From: Caloramator fervidus
GTDB taxonomy: Bacteria; Bacillota; Clostridia; Clostridiales; Caloramatoraceae
Direction: 5' to 3'
NCBI RefSeq assembly: GCF_900108045.1
Contig: NZ_FNUK01000001.1
Location: forward strand, 34,300-98,299
DNA: 64,000 nt
A program made the translations under genes and the position numbers. The stretch's first letter is position 1; every line of letters starts with the position of its first letter. Positions 35,717 to 44,628 of this stretch are shown piece by piece. The notes under the pieces are model-generated. The model had not been told where the DNA came from, did no database searches, and saw only the letters and a list, made by a program, of their open reading frames with translations.

Positions 35717-36364
35717 ATGAAGATTTTTATTGATACAGCTAATGTAAATGAAATAAGAGAAGCAAATTCTTGGGGAATAATTTCTGGAGTTACTACTAAC
35801 CCTTCTTTGATAGCAAAGGAAGGAAGGGATTTTGTAGAAGTTGTTAAGGAGATTACACAAATAGTGGATGGACCAATAAGTGCAGAAGTTATAAGCCTTG
35901 ATCATGAAGGCATGATTAAAGAAGCAAGAGAACTTGCTAAGATACATAAGAATATAGTTATAAAAATTCCTATGACAATTGAAGGATTAAAAGCTGTTAA
36001 TGTTCTTTCAAAGGAAGGAATAAAAACAAATGTTACTTTAATTTTCTCTTCAGCTCAGGCTCTTCTTGCGGCAAAAGCAGGAGCAACTTACGTAAGCCCA
36101 TTCCTTGGAAGATTGGACGATATAGGACATGATGGAATGTATCTAATAGAAGAGATAGTAAGGATTTTTGAAAATTATGCGATTGAAACAGAAATTATAG
36201 CAGCAAGCATAAGACATCCTATTCATGTGGAAAAGGCTGCCCTTGCTGGTGCACACATTGCTACCGTTCCATTTAAGGTTTTAGAACAGATGACAAAACA
36301 TCCATTGACTGATATAGGAATAGAAAGATTCTTAAAAGATTGGGAAAAAGTTCCTAAAAAATAA
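35717..36364 (+). CDS. fructose-6-phosphate aldolase / small transaldolase
   Basis: 215 residues of the short transaldolase (TalC/FSA) type. The N-terminal [16 protein letters not shown], the [12 protein letters not shown] motif, the Schiff-base Lys in VIKIPMT, and [17 protein letters not shown] are visible. Members act as transaldolases in the pentose phosphate pathway or as fructose-6-phosphate aldolases; the choice is not clear from sequence. ATG 35717 follows AAGGAGG inside the previous gene's end. Confidence 0.9.
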   Translation: MKIFIDTANVNEIREANSWGIISGVTTNPSLIAKEGRDFVEVVKEITQIVDGPISAEVISLDHEGMIKEARELAKIHKNIVIKIPMTIEGLKAVNVLSKEGIKTNVTLIFSSAQALLAAKAGATYVSPFLGRLDDIGHDGMYLIEEIVRIFENYAIETEIIAASIRHPIHVEKAALAGAHIATVPFKVLEQMTKHPLTDIGIERFLKDWEKVPKK

Positions 36365-36392
36365 AAAGCTGCTTTTGCAGCTTTTTATTTTT
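36361..36392 (+). terminator. Rho-independent terminator
   Basis: AAAAAGCTGC (36363-36372) pairs with GCAGCTTTTT (36377-36386), followed by ATTTTT. Confidence 0.9.
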
Positions 36393-36393
36393 A

Positions 36394-36413
36394 GGGACAG
36401 TTCTCAACTTTTT
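36394..36413 (+). repeat. REP-like repeat copy A
   Basis: GGGACAGTTCTCAAC followed by five T, located between the transaldolase terminator and the rho promoter. The 15-base core also occurs at 38856, 40172 (inverted) and 49589 (inverted). Copies A and D share all 20 bases. Confidence 0.75.
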
Positions 36414-36428
36414 TACGTATTTTCACAC

Positions 36429-36457
36429 TTTACAAATAATTTTTTTTTATATAAAAT
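36429..36457 (+). promoter_or_regulatory. sigma-A promoter of rho
   Basis: TTTACA (36429-36434), a 17-base spacer and TAAAAT (36452-36457), about 100 bases before the gene. Confidence 0.65.
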
Positions 36458-36559
36458 AATACTTACCACAAGCTTCATCTTCTTTATTTCATCTTAATTT
36501 TTCACTTCGAATTTTTAATTCCCCTTTTAAAAGCAAAATTTTATACTAGGAGGTATTTT

Positions 36560-37936
36560 ATGGATTTTGAAGAATTAAAAGCAAGGACCTTGGAAGAGTT
36601 AAGAGAGCTTGGGAAAAATCTAGGTATTAAGTCTGTTACAAAATATAGAAAAAGCGAGCTTATAGAAGAGATACTTAAGTTACAAGAGGAAAGGGATAAG
36701 GAAAATAATGTTCCTCCAGTTTCTCCAGAGGTTGAAAAAGAGCTAGAAGAGATTAAGCTTCATGATGTTGATGAGGAAAAAAGAAATAAACTTCAAGAAC
36801 TTTTAGCTGATTCAGATACTGTAGAAGGTATATTTGAGCTTGTGGAAAATCAATCATATGGCTTTTTAAGACTAGATAATTATCAACAAGGTCCAAGGGA
36901 TGTATACGTTTCACCATCACAAATTAGAAAATTTAATTTAAAAACAGGGGATAAAGTAAAGGGCAAAGCTAGAATTCCAAACGAGTCAGAAAAATATAGA
37001 GCTCTTTTATATCTTCAAGAGATAAATGATCTTCCACCAGAAAAGGTTCAAGGAAGAAAGTCCTTTGAAAGTTTAACTCCTATATATCCTACCAAAAGGT
37101 TGACTTTAGAGACAACAGGAAATGAATTAGCTACAAGGCTTATAGATATACTAGCCCCTATAGGAAGAGGACAAAGAGGTCTTATTGTTGCACCGCCTAA
37201 AGCAGGAAAAACGGTTCTTTTAAAAAAGATTGCAAATGCTATAACTAAGAATCATCCAGATGTTGAGTTAATTGTTTTATTAATAGATGAGCGTCCTGAA
37301 GAAGTTACTGACATGCAAAGATCAATTCAAGGGGAAGTCGTTTATTCTACTTTTGATGAAGAACCAGAAAATCATACAAGGGTAGCAGAGCTTGTTCTTG
37401 AAAGGGCAAAAAGATTAGTGGAGCTTAAAAAGGATGTAGTTATACTTCTTGATAGCTTAACTAGGTTAGCAAGGGCATATAACTTAACTATTTCTCCAAC
37501 AGGTAGAACATTATCAGGAGGATTAGATCCCGGAGCATTAATTCAGCCTAAAAAATTCTTTGGTGCTGCAAGAAATATTGAGGAAGGCGGAAGTCTTACC
37601 ATACTTGCAACTGCTTTAATAGAAACAGGAAGCCGTATGGATGATGTAATATTTGAAGAATTTAAAGGAACAGGAAACATGGAAATTCATTTAGATAGAA
37701 GGCTTCAAGAAAGAAGAATATTCCCTGCTATAGATATAAATAAATCTGGAACAAGAAGGGAAGATTTGCTTTTAACGCCGGAAGAGTATAATGCAGTTAT
37801 GGCAATAAGGAGAGCTTTAGCTCTTGAAAGCACTCAAGAGGCAACAGAAAAGCTTATACATGCACTTTTAAAGACTAAAAACAATAAAGAATTTGTTCAA
37901 TTATTTCCAAAGCTTATTGCTGATGTAAATAAATAG
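36560..37936 (+). CDS. rho: transcription termination factor Rho
   Basis: 458 residues: N-terminal Rho_N helical domain (about 1-45), an RNA-binding cold-shock domain (about 90-165, [16 protein letters not shown]), and the RecA-type ATPase with Walker [12 protein letters not shown], Walker [17 protein letters not shown] and the Q/R loop regions SGGLDPGAL. Rho is a hexameric RNA helicase that ends transcription. ATG 36560 follows AGGAGGT. A long leader (about 95 bases from the promoter) would allow autoregulation, which is known for rho in other bacteria. Confidence 0.96.
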   Translation: MDFEELKARTLEELRELGKNLGIKSVTKYRKSELIEEILKLQEERDKENNVPPVSPEVEKELEEIKLHDVDEEKRNKLQELLADSDTVEGIFELVENQSYGFLRLDNYQQGPRDVYVSPSQIRKFNLKTGDKVKGKARIPNESEKYRALLYLQEINDLPPEKVQGRKSFESLTPIYPTKRLTLETTGNELATRLIDILAPIGRGQRGLIVAPPKAGKTVLLKKIANAITKNHPDVELIVLLIDERPEEVTDMQRSIQGEVVYSTFDEEPENHTRVAELVLERAKRLVELKKDVVILLDSLTRLARAYNLTISPTGRTLSGGLDPGALIQPKKFFGAARNIEEGGSLTILATALIETGSRMDDVIFEEFKGTGNMEIHLDRRLQERRIFPAIDINKSGTRREDLLLTPEEYNAVMAIRRALALESTQEATEKLIHALLKTKNNKEFVQLFPKLIADVNK

Positions 37937-37965
37937 TTGCTATTTAATTTTGACTGTGTTATAAT
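37937..37965 (+). promoter_or_regulatory. sigma-A promoter of rpmE
   Basis: TTGCTA (37937-37942), a 17-base spacer, TATAAT (37960-37965). Confidence 0.65.
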
Positions 37966-38017
37966 TTTAAAGGTTAAATAGAAAATAATAAAAATAATAT
38001 AGAAAGAGGTGAAACAA

Positions 38018-38230
38018 ATGAAACCAGGAATTCATCCAGAATACACTCATGAAGCAGTTGTTAAGTGTGCTTGCGGTAACACATTTATAACAGGTTCTGT
38101 TAAAAAGGAAATTAAGGTAGAAATTTGCTCAAAGTGCCACCCATTCTTCACAGGAAAGCAAAAGATGATAGTAGAAGCAGGTGGAAGATTAGAAAAGTTC
38201 ATGAAAAAGTACAATATGTCAGAAGAATAA
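38018..38230 (+). CDS. rpmE: 50S ribosomal protein L31, zinc-binding type
   Basis: 70 residues. It keeps the four zinc-ligand cysteines (CACG near 16-18 and CSKC near 34-37), so this is the C+ form rather than the zinc-independent RpmE2. The family block [21 protein letters not shown] segment is intact. ATG 38018 follows AGAGGTG; a GTG at 38009 is part of that ribosome site. Terminator follows. Confidence 0.95.
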   Translation: MKPGIHPEYTHEAVVKCACGNTFITGSVKKEIKVEICSKCHPFFTGKQKMIVEAGGRLEKFMKKYNMSEE

Positions 38231-38237
38231 TTTTTTT

Positions 38238-38262
38238 GACCGGTATGCCGGTCTTTTTCTTT
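38238..38262 (+). terminator. Rho-independent terminator of rpmE
   Basis: GACCGG (38238-38243) and CCGGTC (38248-38253) around a 4-base loop, followed by TTTTTCTTTT. Confidence 0.88.
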
Positions 38263-38277
38263 TAGGGAGGTTTTAAA

Positions 38278-38853
38278 ATGTATGGCCCAAAGGATCATGG
38301 TTGGATAGAGATGATCGTAGGTCCTATGTATAGTGGGAAAAGTGAAGAATTAATAAGAAGGATAAAAAGGGCAAAAATAGCGCGTCAAAAGGTTCAGGTT
38401 TTTAAGCCTTCCATAGATAATAGATATAGTATAACAGATGTCGTTTCCCATAATGGAGAAAAGGAAAAAGCTTATTCAGTAGATTGTGCTAAAGATATTT
38501 TAAGTTTAGTTGAGGAAGATACTGATGTTATTGCTATAGACGAAGTTCAATTTTTTGATGATGAGATTGTTGATGTATGCAAAAGGCTAGCTGATAAAGG
38601 GAAAAGAGTTATATGTGCAGGATTAGATCTAGATTTTAAAGGAGAGCCTTTTGGACCTGTTCCAAAACTTTTGGCGGTAGCGGAATTTGTTGATAAGATT
38701 CAAGCTATTTGTGTTGTTTGTGGCAACCCTGCAACAAGAACTCAAAGGCTTATAAATGGAAAGCCAGCAAGATATTCTGATCCTGTTGTTTTGGTAGGAG
38801 CAAAAGAAGCTTATGAAGCCCGCTGCAGAAAGTGTCATATAGTTTTATATTAG
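38278..38853 (+). CDS. tdk: thymidine kinase
   Basis: 191 residues, type II thymidine kinase. P loop [14 protein letters not shown], the [11 protein letters not shown]alker B segment with the catalytic Glu, the [12 protein letters not shown] lasso region, and zinc-site cysteines CVVC and CRKC. It phosphorylates thymidine in the salvage pathway. ATG 38278 follows AGGGAGG. A REP-like repeat begins 3 bases after the stop. Confidence 0.95.
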   Translation: MYGPKDHGWIEMIVGPMYSGKSEELIRRIKRAKIARQKVQVFKPSIDNRYSITDVVSHNGEKEKAYSVDCAKDILSLVEEDTDVIAIDEVQFFDDEIVDVCKRLADKGKRVICAGLDLDFKGEPFGPVPKLLAVAEFVDKIQAICVVCGNPATRTQRLINGKPARYSDPVVLVGAKEAYEARCRKCHIVLY

Positions 38854-38855
38854 TA

Positions 38856-38876
38856 GGGACAGTTCTCAACTATTTT
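38856..38876 (+). repeat. REP-like repeat copy B (left end)
   Basis: Core GGGACAGTTCTCAAC followed by TATTTT; identical in inverted orientation to 40166-40186. Confidence 0.8.
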
Positions 38877-38895
38877 CTTCTTAGAAGGGATTTAT

Positions 38896-39108
38896 ATGAA
38901 AGGCGTTATAGATAGATTTGAAGAGGAATATGCTGTTATAGTTCTTGATGATGGGAAAATTAAAAATATAAAAAAAGATTATCTTCCTCTTGATGCAAAG
39001 GAAGGGGATGTAGTAGTTTTTGATAAGGATAAAGTTTATATAGATAAAGAAGATACTTTGTTAAGAAAACATAAAATGGATAAATACTTGGATTTGTGGG
39101 AAGATTAA
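38896..39108 (+). CDS. DUF3006 family protein
   Basis: 70 residues, with the family start KGVIDRFEEEYAVIVLDDG and the KEGDVVVF segment, predicted to form a small beta barrel. DUF3006 genes in Clostridia often accompany ComEC-like MBL genes, but none is present here. The gene lies inside the inverted-repeat-bounded element with the transposase gene. ATG 38896 has only a moderate ribosome site (AGAAGGGA). Function unknown. Confidence 0.75.
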   Translation: MKGVIDRFEEEYAVIVLDDGKIKNIKKDYLPLDAKEGDVVVFDKDKVYIDKEDTLLRKHKMDKYLDLWED

Positions 39109-39133
39109 TTTGTATAGATAAAACATGTCTTGA

Positions 39134-39170
39134 GCATACTACTTACCAAAAGGAGGGGTAAGTAGTATGC
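39134..39170 (+). promoter_or_regulatory. hairpin over the transposase ribosome site and start
   Basis: GCATACTACTTACC (39134-39147) is exactly complementary to GGTAAGTAGTATGC (39157-39170). The 9-base loop holds the Shine-Dalgarno GGAGG and the start codon ATG 39167 lies in the 3' arm. IS200 transposase mRNA is known to be silenced by this kind of structure. Confidence 0.75.
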
Positions 39171-40081
39171 CAAGATGTGCAAGAGTAAAAACAAATGATG
39201 CAATTTATCATGTTATGTGCAAAAGTATTAGTGATACACCTCTTTTTAGAAATGATACCGATAAAGATATGTTTTTAGCATATATTAAAAAGTATCAACA
39301 AAAATATCAATTTAAAGTTTATGCATATTGTCTTATGACAAATCATGTTCACCTCATTATTGATTCCAACGGATTTGATATTTCTAAAATAATGCATGGT
39401 GTGAATCAAAGTTATGCTCAATATTTTAATAGAAAATATAAAAGAAAAGGCCATTTGTTTCATGATAGATTTAAAAGTATAGTAGTAAAAGATGATAGAT
39501 ATCTTGTTACTTTATCTGCATATATTCACAACAATCCAATAGCTATGAAAGAATATAGGGAATGCCCTGAAAAGTATAAATATTCAAGCTTAGCAGTTTA
39601 TTTAGGAATTAGAAAAGATCCCTTTGGAATTCTTGATGAAGGATTTATAATGGCAATGTTTAGCAGAAATGTTAAAAAAGCAAGGGAGAGGTATTATAAG
39701 TTTGTGCTTACCTGTAGTGATGTTAAGGTTAAAAAATTTATTGAATTTGAAGACTATCAAGGAGAATATAGAAGTAACAGGATAGTTTTAAAAAGGCAAT
39801 GTTCTCCGCAGGAGATTTTTAAATTTGTTGAAGAGAATTTAGATATAGATACAAGCTTGATATATCTTAAACATAGTAGAAAAGCTAAAGAATATAGGGC
39901 TATAATAGTTTACTTATTAAGATGTTTTTGTGGATATACTTATAGCGAAATTTGCAAAGTACTAGGTGATATAACGTTATCTAGAGTCGCAGTTTTGTTT
40001 AATATTGGGTTTGAGTTAGTAAATTGTAATTCGACTTATAAGAATTTAGTTAAAAAATTTTTAAACGAAAAAGTTGTTTAG
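39167..40081 (+). CDS. REP-associated tyrosine transposase (Y1_Tnp, RAYT)
   Basis: 304 residues. The Y1_Tnp domain (about 1-150) starts with MPRCARVKTNDAIYHVMCK; the HUH motif reads TNHVHLII, and a candidate catalytic Tyr lies in NQSYAQYFNRKYKRKGHLF. The sequence GHLFHDRFKS and HNNP typical of this family is present. A C-terminal helical region (about 190-304) may bind DNA. Such enzymes mobilise short REP sequences by single-strand cleavage. The protein looks intact. Translation is likely held down by the hairpin around its start. Confidence 0.88.
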   Translation: MPRCARVKTNDAIYHVMCKSISDTPLFRNDTDKDMFLAYIKKYQQKYQFKVYAYCLMTNHVHLIIDSNGFDISKIMHGVNQSYAQYFNRKYKRKGHLFHDRFKSIVVKDDRYLVTLSAYIHNNPIAMKEYRECPEKYKYSSLAVYLGIRKDPFGILDEGFIMAMFSRNVKKARERYYKFVLTCSDVKVKKFIEFEDYQGEYRSNRIVLKRQCSPQEIFKFVEENLDIDTSLIYLKHSRKAKEYRAIIVYLLRCFCGYTYSEICKVLGDITLSRVAVLFNIGFELVNCNSTYKNLVKKFLNEKVV

Positions 40082-40165
40082 TTTAAGCTTTTTAAACAAA
40101 AAAAGTTATATTATAATATTTGTGATTTGTAAAATCGGACAAGCCTATGAGTTGTTGGTAAAGTT

Positions 40166-40186
40166 AAAATAGTTGAGAACTGTCCC
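40166..40186 (-). repeat. REP-like repeat copy C (right end)
   Basis: Inverted copy of 38856-38876, all 21 bases identical. It lies 16 bases before the prmC start codon. Confidence 0.8.
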
Positions 40187-40202
40187 AAAGGTTGGTGATA
40201 AT

Positions 40203-41060
40203 ATGAAAATTTTTGAGATTTTAAAGAAGGCAAAGGATGAGTTGAAAAAGTATAATAAGCCTTTAAATGATGCTGAAATACTTTTAGCTTATATGTTAAA
40301 AAAAGATAGAACGTATATACATGCACATATGGATTTAGAGGTTGATGATGATTTTAAGAATGAGTTTTTAAATTTTATAAATCAAAGGATTAAGGGAAGG
40401 CCCCTTCAGTATATTATAGGAGAATGGGAGTTTTATGGTTTAAAGTTTAAAGTAAAGGAAGGAGTTTTAATACCAAGGCCAGATACAGAAATTTTAGTTG
40501 AAAAATGCCTTGAGCTTTTAAAAAATATTCCAAATCCTAAAGTTATTGATATAGGATGTGGAAGTGGAGCAATTTCAATTTCAATTGCTAAATATAAGGA
40601 AGATGCAACTGTTTTAGCTCTTGATATAGACGATATTCCTTTAGAAATTACAAAATTAAATGCTAAAATAAATGGTGTTTCTGATAGAGTTATTGTAAAA
40701 AAATCGGATATATTAAAAAACTTAGGAGAAGAATTTTTAGGTAAAGCTGATATTATAGTTTCAAATCCACCTTATATTAAGGAAGATGAAATTGAATCTT
40801 TAATGGTTGAAGTTAAGGATTTTGAACCAAGGCTTGCCCTTTCTGGAGGGGAAGATGGTCTTTATTTTTATAGGCAAATATCTTTTCAGTCTAAACCTTA
40901 TTTAAAAAGTGGAGGTTTTATAGCTTTTGAAATTGGGTATAATCAAGCTGAAGATGTAAAAAAAATACTTATTGACAATGGTTTTGACGATATAAAAATA
41001 TATAAGGATCTTTCAGGGCTTGATAGAGTAGTAATAGCAAAAAAAGTTGATAATGCTTAA
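40203..41060 (+). CDS. prmC: peptide chain release factor N5-glutamine methyltransferase
   Basis: 285 residues: an N-terminal helical domain (about 1-75) and a SAM-dependent methyltransferase with VIDIGCGSGAISIS and the diagnostic NPPY motif (VSNPPYIKEDE). PrmC methylates the GGQ glutamine of release factors; prfA follows directly. ATG 40203 follows AAGGTTGGTGAT. An in-frame TTG at 40173 lies inside the REP-like repeat and is not the start. The insertion just upstream has probably replaced the original 5' region. Confidence 0.95.
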   Translation: MKIFEILKKAKDELKKYNKPLNDAEILLAYMLKKDRTYIHAHMDLEVDDDFKNEFLNFINQRIKGRPLQYIIGEWEFYGLKFKVKEGVLIPRPDTEILVEKCLELLKNIPNPKVIDIGCGSGAISISIAKYKEDATVLALDIDDIPLEITKLNAKINGVSDRVIVKKSDILKNLGEEFLGKADIIVSNPPYIKEDEIESLMVEVKDFEPRLALSGGEDGLYFYRQISFQSKPYLKSGGFIAFEIGYNQAEDVKKILIDNGFDDIKIYKDLSGLDRVVIAKKVDNA

Positions 41061-41108
41061 ATTAAATTGTTATAATAATTCATGATTCTATTTATGGAGG
41101 GTTGAAAT

Positions 41109-42179
41109 ATGCTAGAGAAGCTAGATTTTATTGAGGAAAAGTACGAAGAGCTTTCAAAAAAAATAAGCGATCCTGAAGTAATTGCAGATAACGCTTTGTT
41201 TCAAAAATTATGTAAAGAACATAGCAATCTTGAAGAAATAGTTTTAAAATATAGGGAATATAAAACAATATTAAAAAGAATTAAAGAAGATAAAGAATTA
41301 TTAGAAGATGATATAGATAAAGAAATGAAGGAGTTAGTTGAAGAAGAGCTAAAGGAACTTGCAGAGCAAAAAGAAAAAGTTGAAAAAGAGCTTAAGCTTT
41401 TACTGCTTCCTAAGGATCCTAATGATGAAAAGAACGTATTTATTGAAATAAGAGCAGGAGCAGGAGGAGATGAGGCTGCTTTATTTGCTGCAGACCTTTA
41501 TAGAATGTATACAAGATATGCAGAAAGACACAATTTTAAAACAGAGCTTGTTTCTGCAAGCCCTAATGATCTTGGAGGTTATAAAGAAGTTATATTCATG
41601 GTAAAGGGACATGGGGCATATTCAAGATTAAAATATGAAAGTGGAGTTCACAGAGTTCAAAGAGTTCCTGTAACTGAAGCTGGAGGTAGAATTCACACAT
41701 CTACAGCAACTGTTGCTGTTTTACCAGAAGTTGAAGATATTGAAGTTGAAATCAATCCAAATGATCTTAGAATAGACGTTTTTAGAGCATCAGGCCACGG
41801 TGGACAGCATGTTAATACCACAGACTCAGCTGTTAGAATAACTCATATTCCAACAGGAATAGTTGTATCCTGTCAGGATGAAAAGTCTCAGCTTAAAAAC
41901 AAAGAAAAGGCTATGAAAATATTAAAGGCAAAGATTTATGAAATGGAACTTGAAAAACAAAGAAGTCAAATAGCAGCTGAAAGAAAAAGCCAAGTTGGAA
42001 CAGGAGATAGAAGCGAAAGAATTAGAACATATAATTTCCCTCAAGGAAGGGTTACAGATCATAGAATAGGACTTACTCTTTATAAACTTGACGCATTTTT
42101 AGATGGAGAGATAGATGAAGTTATAGATGCTTTAATCACAGCTGATCAGGCTGAGAAGTTAAAGGAGGTTGGGGAGTAA
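41109..42179 (+). CDS. prfA: peptide chain release factor 1
   Basis: 356 residues with the RF1 layout: a coiled-coil N-terminal domain, the stop-codon-recognition motif PVT in [11 protein letters not shown] (RF1-type PxT), and the catalytic GGQ in [17 protein letters not shown]. It terminates translation at UAA and UAG. ATG 41109 follows ATGGAGGG. It is paired with prmC, its modifying enzyme. Confidence 0.97.
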   Translation: MLEKLDFIEEKYEELSKKISDPEVIADNALFQKLCKEHSNLEEIVLKYREYKTILKRIKEDKELLEDDIDKEMKELVEEELKELAEQKEKVEKELKLLLLPKDPNDEKNVFIEIRAGAGGDEAALFAADLYRMYTRYAERHNFKTELVSASPNDLGGYKEVIFMVKGHGAYSRLKYESGVHRVQRVPVTEAGGRIHTSTATVAVLPEVEDIEVEINPNDLRIDVFRASGHGGQHVNTTDSAVRITHIPTGIVVSCQDEKSQLKNKEKAMKILKAKIYEMELEKQRSQIAAERKSQVGTGDRSERIRTYNFPQGRVTDHRIGLTLYKLDAFLDGEIDEVIDALITADQAEKLKEVGE

Positions 42180-42188
42180 TCCCGTTTT

Positions 42189-42785
42189 ATGTATTCTATT
42201 AAAAAAGCTTTAAAAAAAGAAAAGGCAAAGTTAAATAGAAATTATTTTGTATCTTATTTTTTAATGATTCTTATTCTATACTTAACTTATGTTGCTGTAA
42301 ATTTAAATCTTGTTGAAGGGTGGAAAGTTTATTTTACAATTTTTTATGCTTTTATAATTGAAGTTATTCTATTTATAAATATATTAAAGATGTATTCTGA
42401 ATCTAAATTTTCCATTCAAGTGGATCTAGATAAAGTAAAAATTTATCAACCCTTTAAAGGAACTATAACCTTTCAAACTTCAAAGGTTGTATATGTTGAT
42501 GTTTTAAGCAAAAAGGACAGCTTTGATTTAGTAATATTTTTAAAATCTAAGAGGGCAAAGCGCTTTATAAGGCTTACTAAAGAAGATGAAATGTTTAAAA
42601 AAGCTTATGATTTTTTATATCAAAAATATGGAGAAGATGAATTTTGCTATTATATAGTTAAAAATGGAGGAGCTAAAAAGTATTTTTATCTTTATAAACT
42701 TTATAAAAATTGTTTTGAAGCAGAGTTTTCAAGAAAAGCCATGGAGTATGTTAAACTTTTTTTACAAGAGTATAATTTATCGTAA
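42189..42785 (+). CDS. hypothetical membrane protein
   Basis: 198 residues with two adjacent membrane helices (about 20-38 and 46-68) in a hairpin, followed by a soluble part of beta strands and a terminal helix, similar in layout to bacterial PH-like membrane proteins. No recognised family. It starts 9 bases after prfA, so it is probably the last gene of the prmC-prfA unit. The ribosome site (GGGGAG at the end of prfA) is moderate. Confidence 0.65.
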   Translation: MYSIKKALKKEKAKLNRNYFVSYFLMILILYLTYVAVNLNLVEGWKVYFTIFYAFIIEVILFINILKMYSESKFSIQVDLDKVKIYQPFKGTITFQTSKVVYVDVLSKKDSFDLVIFLKSKRAKRFIRLTKEDEMFKKAYDFLYQKYGEDEFCYYIVKNGGAKKYFYLYKLYKNCFEAEFSRKAMEYVKLFLQEYNLS

Positions 42786-42788
42786 TAT

Positions 42789-42842
42789 ATCTCATCTCCT
42801 TAAAATAAATTTTTAAAGAAAAATATTTTAAGGGGATGAGAT
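42789..42842 (+). promoter_or_regulatory. 19-bp hairpin masking the ZIP transporter ribosome site
   Basis: The 19-base arm at 42789-42807 (ATCTCATC...) is complementary to 42824-42842 with one G-U pair; the loop is 16 bases. The 3' arm contains AAGGGGATGAG, the Shine-Dalgarno for ATG 42844, and ends 2 bases before the start. There is no T tract, so this is not a terminator. Confidence 0.75.
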
Positions 42843-42843
42843 A

Positions 42844-43572
42844 ATGGATATTTTATCCATAACTTTAATTGGAACTTTAGTTTGTGCTTTAGGAACAACT
42901 CTTGGGGCTTTTATAATAATAAATTTTAAAAAAACAAATAATATATTAATGGCTGGTATAATAGGAGTTGCTGCAGGTCTTATGCTTTCTGTTGTAACTT
43001 TTGATCTTATTCCAGAGGCCATAGAGACTGGTGGGCTTTTTTTAGCCCTTTTTGGAACTTTAATTGGTATAGTTTTTACAATTATTTTAGATTCATTTCT
43101 TTCTAATTTTGAAATAGTTAAAAAATATGGAAAACATATAAAAACAGCTATATTGCTTATATTAGCTCTTTCGGCTCATAATTTTCCTGAAGGTCTTGCA
43201 ATAGGAGTAGGTTTTACAAAGGAAATAAAATTTGGGATGGAGCTTGCTATAGTTATTGCTTTTCATGATATTCCAGAAGGGGCTGCAGTTGCAGCGCCCT
43301 TGATTCAAAGCAATATAAAGCCTTGGAAAATTCTTTTATTAACTGCTTTTACAGCTCTTCCAACGGCTTTTGGGGCTTTCTTTGGAGCAGTACTTGGGAA
43401 TATATCTAATATATTTACTTCCATATGCCTTGGTTTTGCTTCAGGAACTATGCTTTATATAATAGTTGGAGAGCTTATTCCAGAGAGCAAGGAGCTTTTT
43501 AAGGGTATATTTTCAACTATATCAACCTTAATAGGCATTATACTAGGGCTTTTACTTGTTTCTTATTTTTAA
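42844..43572 (+). CDS. ZIP family divalent metal transporter (ZupT-like)
   Basis: 242 residues with eight membrane segments. The two metal-binding helices carry HNFPEGLAIG and HDIPEGAAVAAP, the paired HxxPEG motifs of the ZIP family, which move Zn2+, Fe2+ or Mn2+ into the cytoplasm. The metal cannot be told from sequence. The strong hairpin over its ribosome site suggests post-transcriptional control. The next gene begins 11 bases downstream. Confidence 0.9.
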   Translation: MDILSITLIGTLVCALGTTLGAFIIINFKKTNNILMAGIIGVAAGLMLSVVTFDLIPEAIETGGLFLALFGTLIGIVFTIILDSFLSNFEIVKKYGKHIKTAILLILALSAHNFPEGLAIGVGFTKEIKFGMELAIVIAFHDIPEGAAVAAPLIQSNIKPWKILLLTAFTALPTAFGAFFGAVLGNISNIFTSICLGFASGTMLYIIVGELIPESKELFKGIFSTISTLIGIILGLLLVSYF

Positions 43573-43583
43573 GGAGGATATAT

Positions 43584-44618
43584 ATGGATACAAAGGTTTA
43601 TATAATAGATGAAAAGGATGAAGAAAAAATAAAAGAAGCTGCACAGGTTATAAAAAAAGGAGGTCTTGTGGTTTTCCCAACTGAAACGGTTTATGGTCTT
43701 GGTGCAAATGCCCTTGATGAAAATGCCTGCAAAAAAATATTTGAGGCAAAAGGAAGACCGCAGGATAATCCTTTAATAGTTCATGTTGCTGATTTTGATA
43801 TATCAAAATATGTAAAGTATATTCCTAAAAATGCTAAAAAGCTTATGGAAGCTTTTTGGCCAGGGCCTCTTACTATAATAATGCCAAAATCTAATTTAAT
43901 TCCTGATCTTGTTACTGCAGGGCTTGACAGCGTTGCAATAAGAATGCCAGAGAATAAACTTGCAAGAAAGCTTATTGAGTTTTCAAATGTTCCAATTGCA
44001 GCCCCAAGTGCTAATATATCAGGAAGGCCAAGTCCAACTTCTATTGAGCATTGCATTGAGGATCTTTATGGCAAAGTGGACATGATAATAGGAGGGGAAA
44101 GGTGTAAAGTAGGAATTGAATCAACTGTTGTTGATGTAACGGAGGATGCTGTAACTATATTAAGACCAGGTTTTATAACTAAAGAAGATATTCAAGAAGT
44201 TATAGGTAATGTATATTTAGATCCTGCTATAAAAAGCGAGAATTTTAAGCCAAAATCTCCTGGCATGAAATATAGACATTATGCGCCTAAAGCTCCTTTA
44301 AAGGTTATAATAGGTGATTTAGAAAAGGTTGTTGAATATATAAAGGAAAACGTGTATAATATGAAAAGACAGGGAAAAACCGTTGGAGTTTTACTTGTAG
44401 ATGAGGTAATCAATGAAATTGATGCTGATATAAAAATATCCTTAGGAACTATAAAAAGCCCTGGAATAATTGCTGCTAATCTTTTTGATAAACTTAGGGA
44501 ATTTGATAAAACTAATGTTGATTTGATTTTATCAATTGGTTTTAAGGAAGATGGGCTTTTTTCTGCTATAATGAACAGGCTAAAAAAAGCTTCAGGAAAT
44601 AACTATGTAGAAGTTTAG
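43584..44618 (+). CDS. L-threonylcarbamoyladenylate synthase (Sua5/YwlC type)
   Basis: 344 residues: a YrdC domain (about 1-205) with VFPTETVYGLGANA, KGRPQDNPLIVH and SANISGRPSPTS, plus a C-terminal Sua5 domain (about 225-344). It makes threonylcarbamoyl-AMP for the t6A37 modification of ANN-decoding tRNAs. ATG 43584 follows AAGGAGG. In B. subtilis the orthologue ywlC is close to ywlE, rpiB and upp, and the same order is seen here. Confidence 0.93.
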   Translation: MDTKVYIIDEKDEEKIKEAAQVIKKGGLVVFPTETVYGLGANALDENACKKIFEAKGRPQDNPLIVHVADFDISKYVKYIPKNAKKLMEAFWPGPLTIIMPKSNLIPDLVTAGLDSVAIRMPENKLARKLIEFSNVPIAAPSANISGRPSPTSIEHCIEDLYGKVDMIIGGERCKVGIESTVVDVTEDAVTILRPGFITKEDIQEVIGNVYLDPAIKSENFKPKSPGMKYRHYAPKAPLKVIIGDLEKVVEYIKENVYNMKRQGKTVGVLLVDEVINEIDADIKISLGTIKSPGIIAANLFDKLREFDKTNVDLILSIGFKEDGLFSAIMNRLKKASGNNYVEV

Positions 44619-44628
44619 GAGGTTTGCC

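Larger units (their letters stand above)
38856..40186 (+). mobile_element. REP-flanked RAYT element (IS200-like, single-Tyr transposase)
   Basis: A 21-base sequence with core GGGACAGTTCTCAAC at 38856-38876 is repeated perfectly in inverted orientation at 40166-40186. Between them lie a DUF3006 gene and a REP-associated tyrosine transposase gene. No target-site duplication is visible at the borders (TTAGTA on the left, AAAGGT on the right), as expected for HUH Y1 enzymes. The element sits between tdk and prmC. Whether DUF3006 is cargo or host DNA trapped between two separately inserted repeats cannot be decided here. Confidence 0.65.

Noticed and set aside
40173..40202. Upstream TTG start of prmC inside the REP-like repeat
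   Set aside because: It would add ten residues not found in PrmC, and the ATG at 40203 has a good ribosome site.
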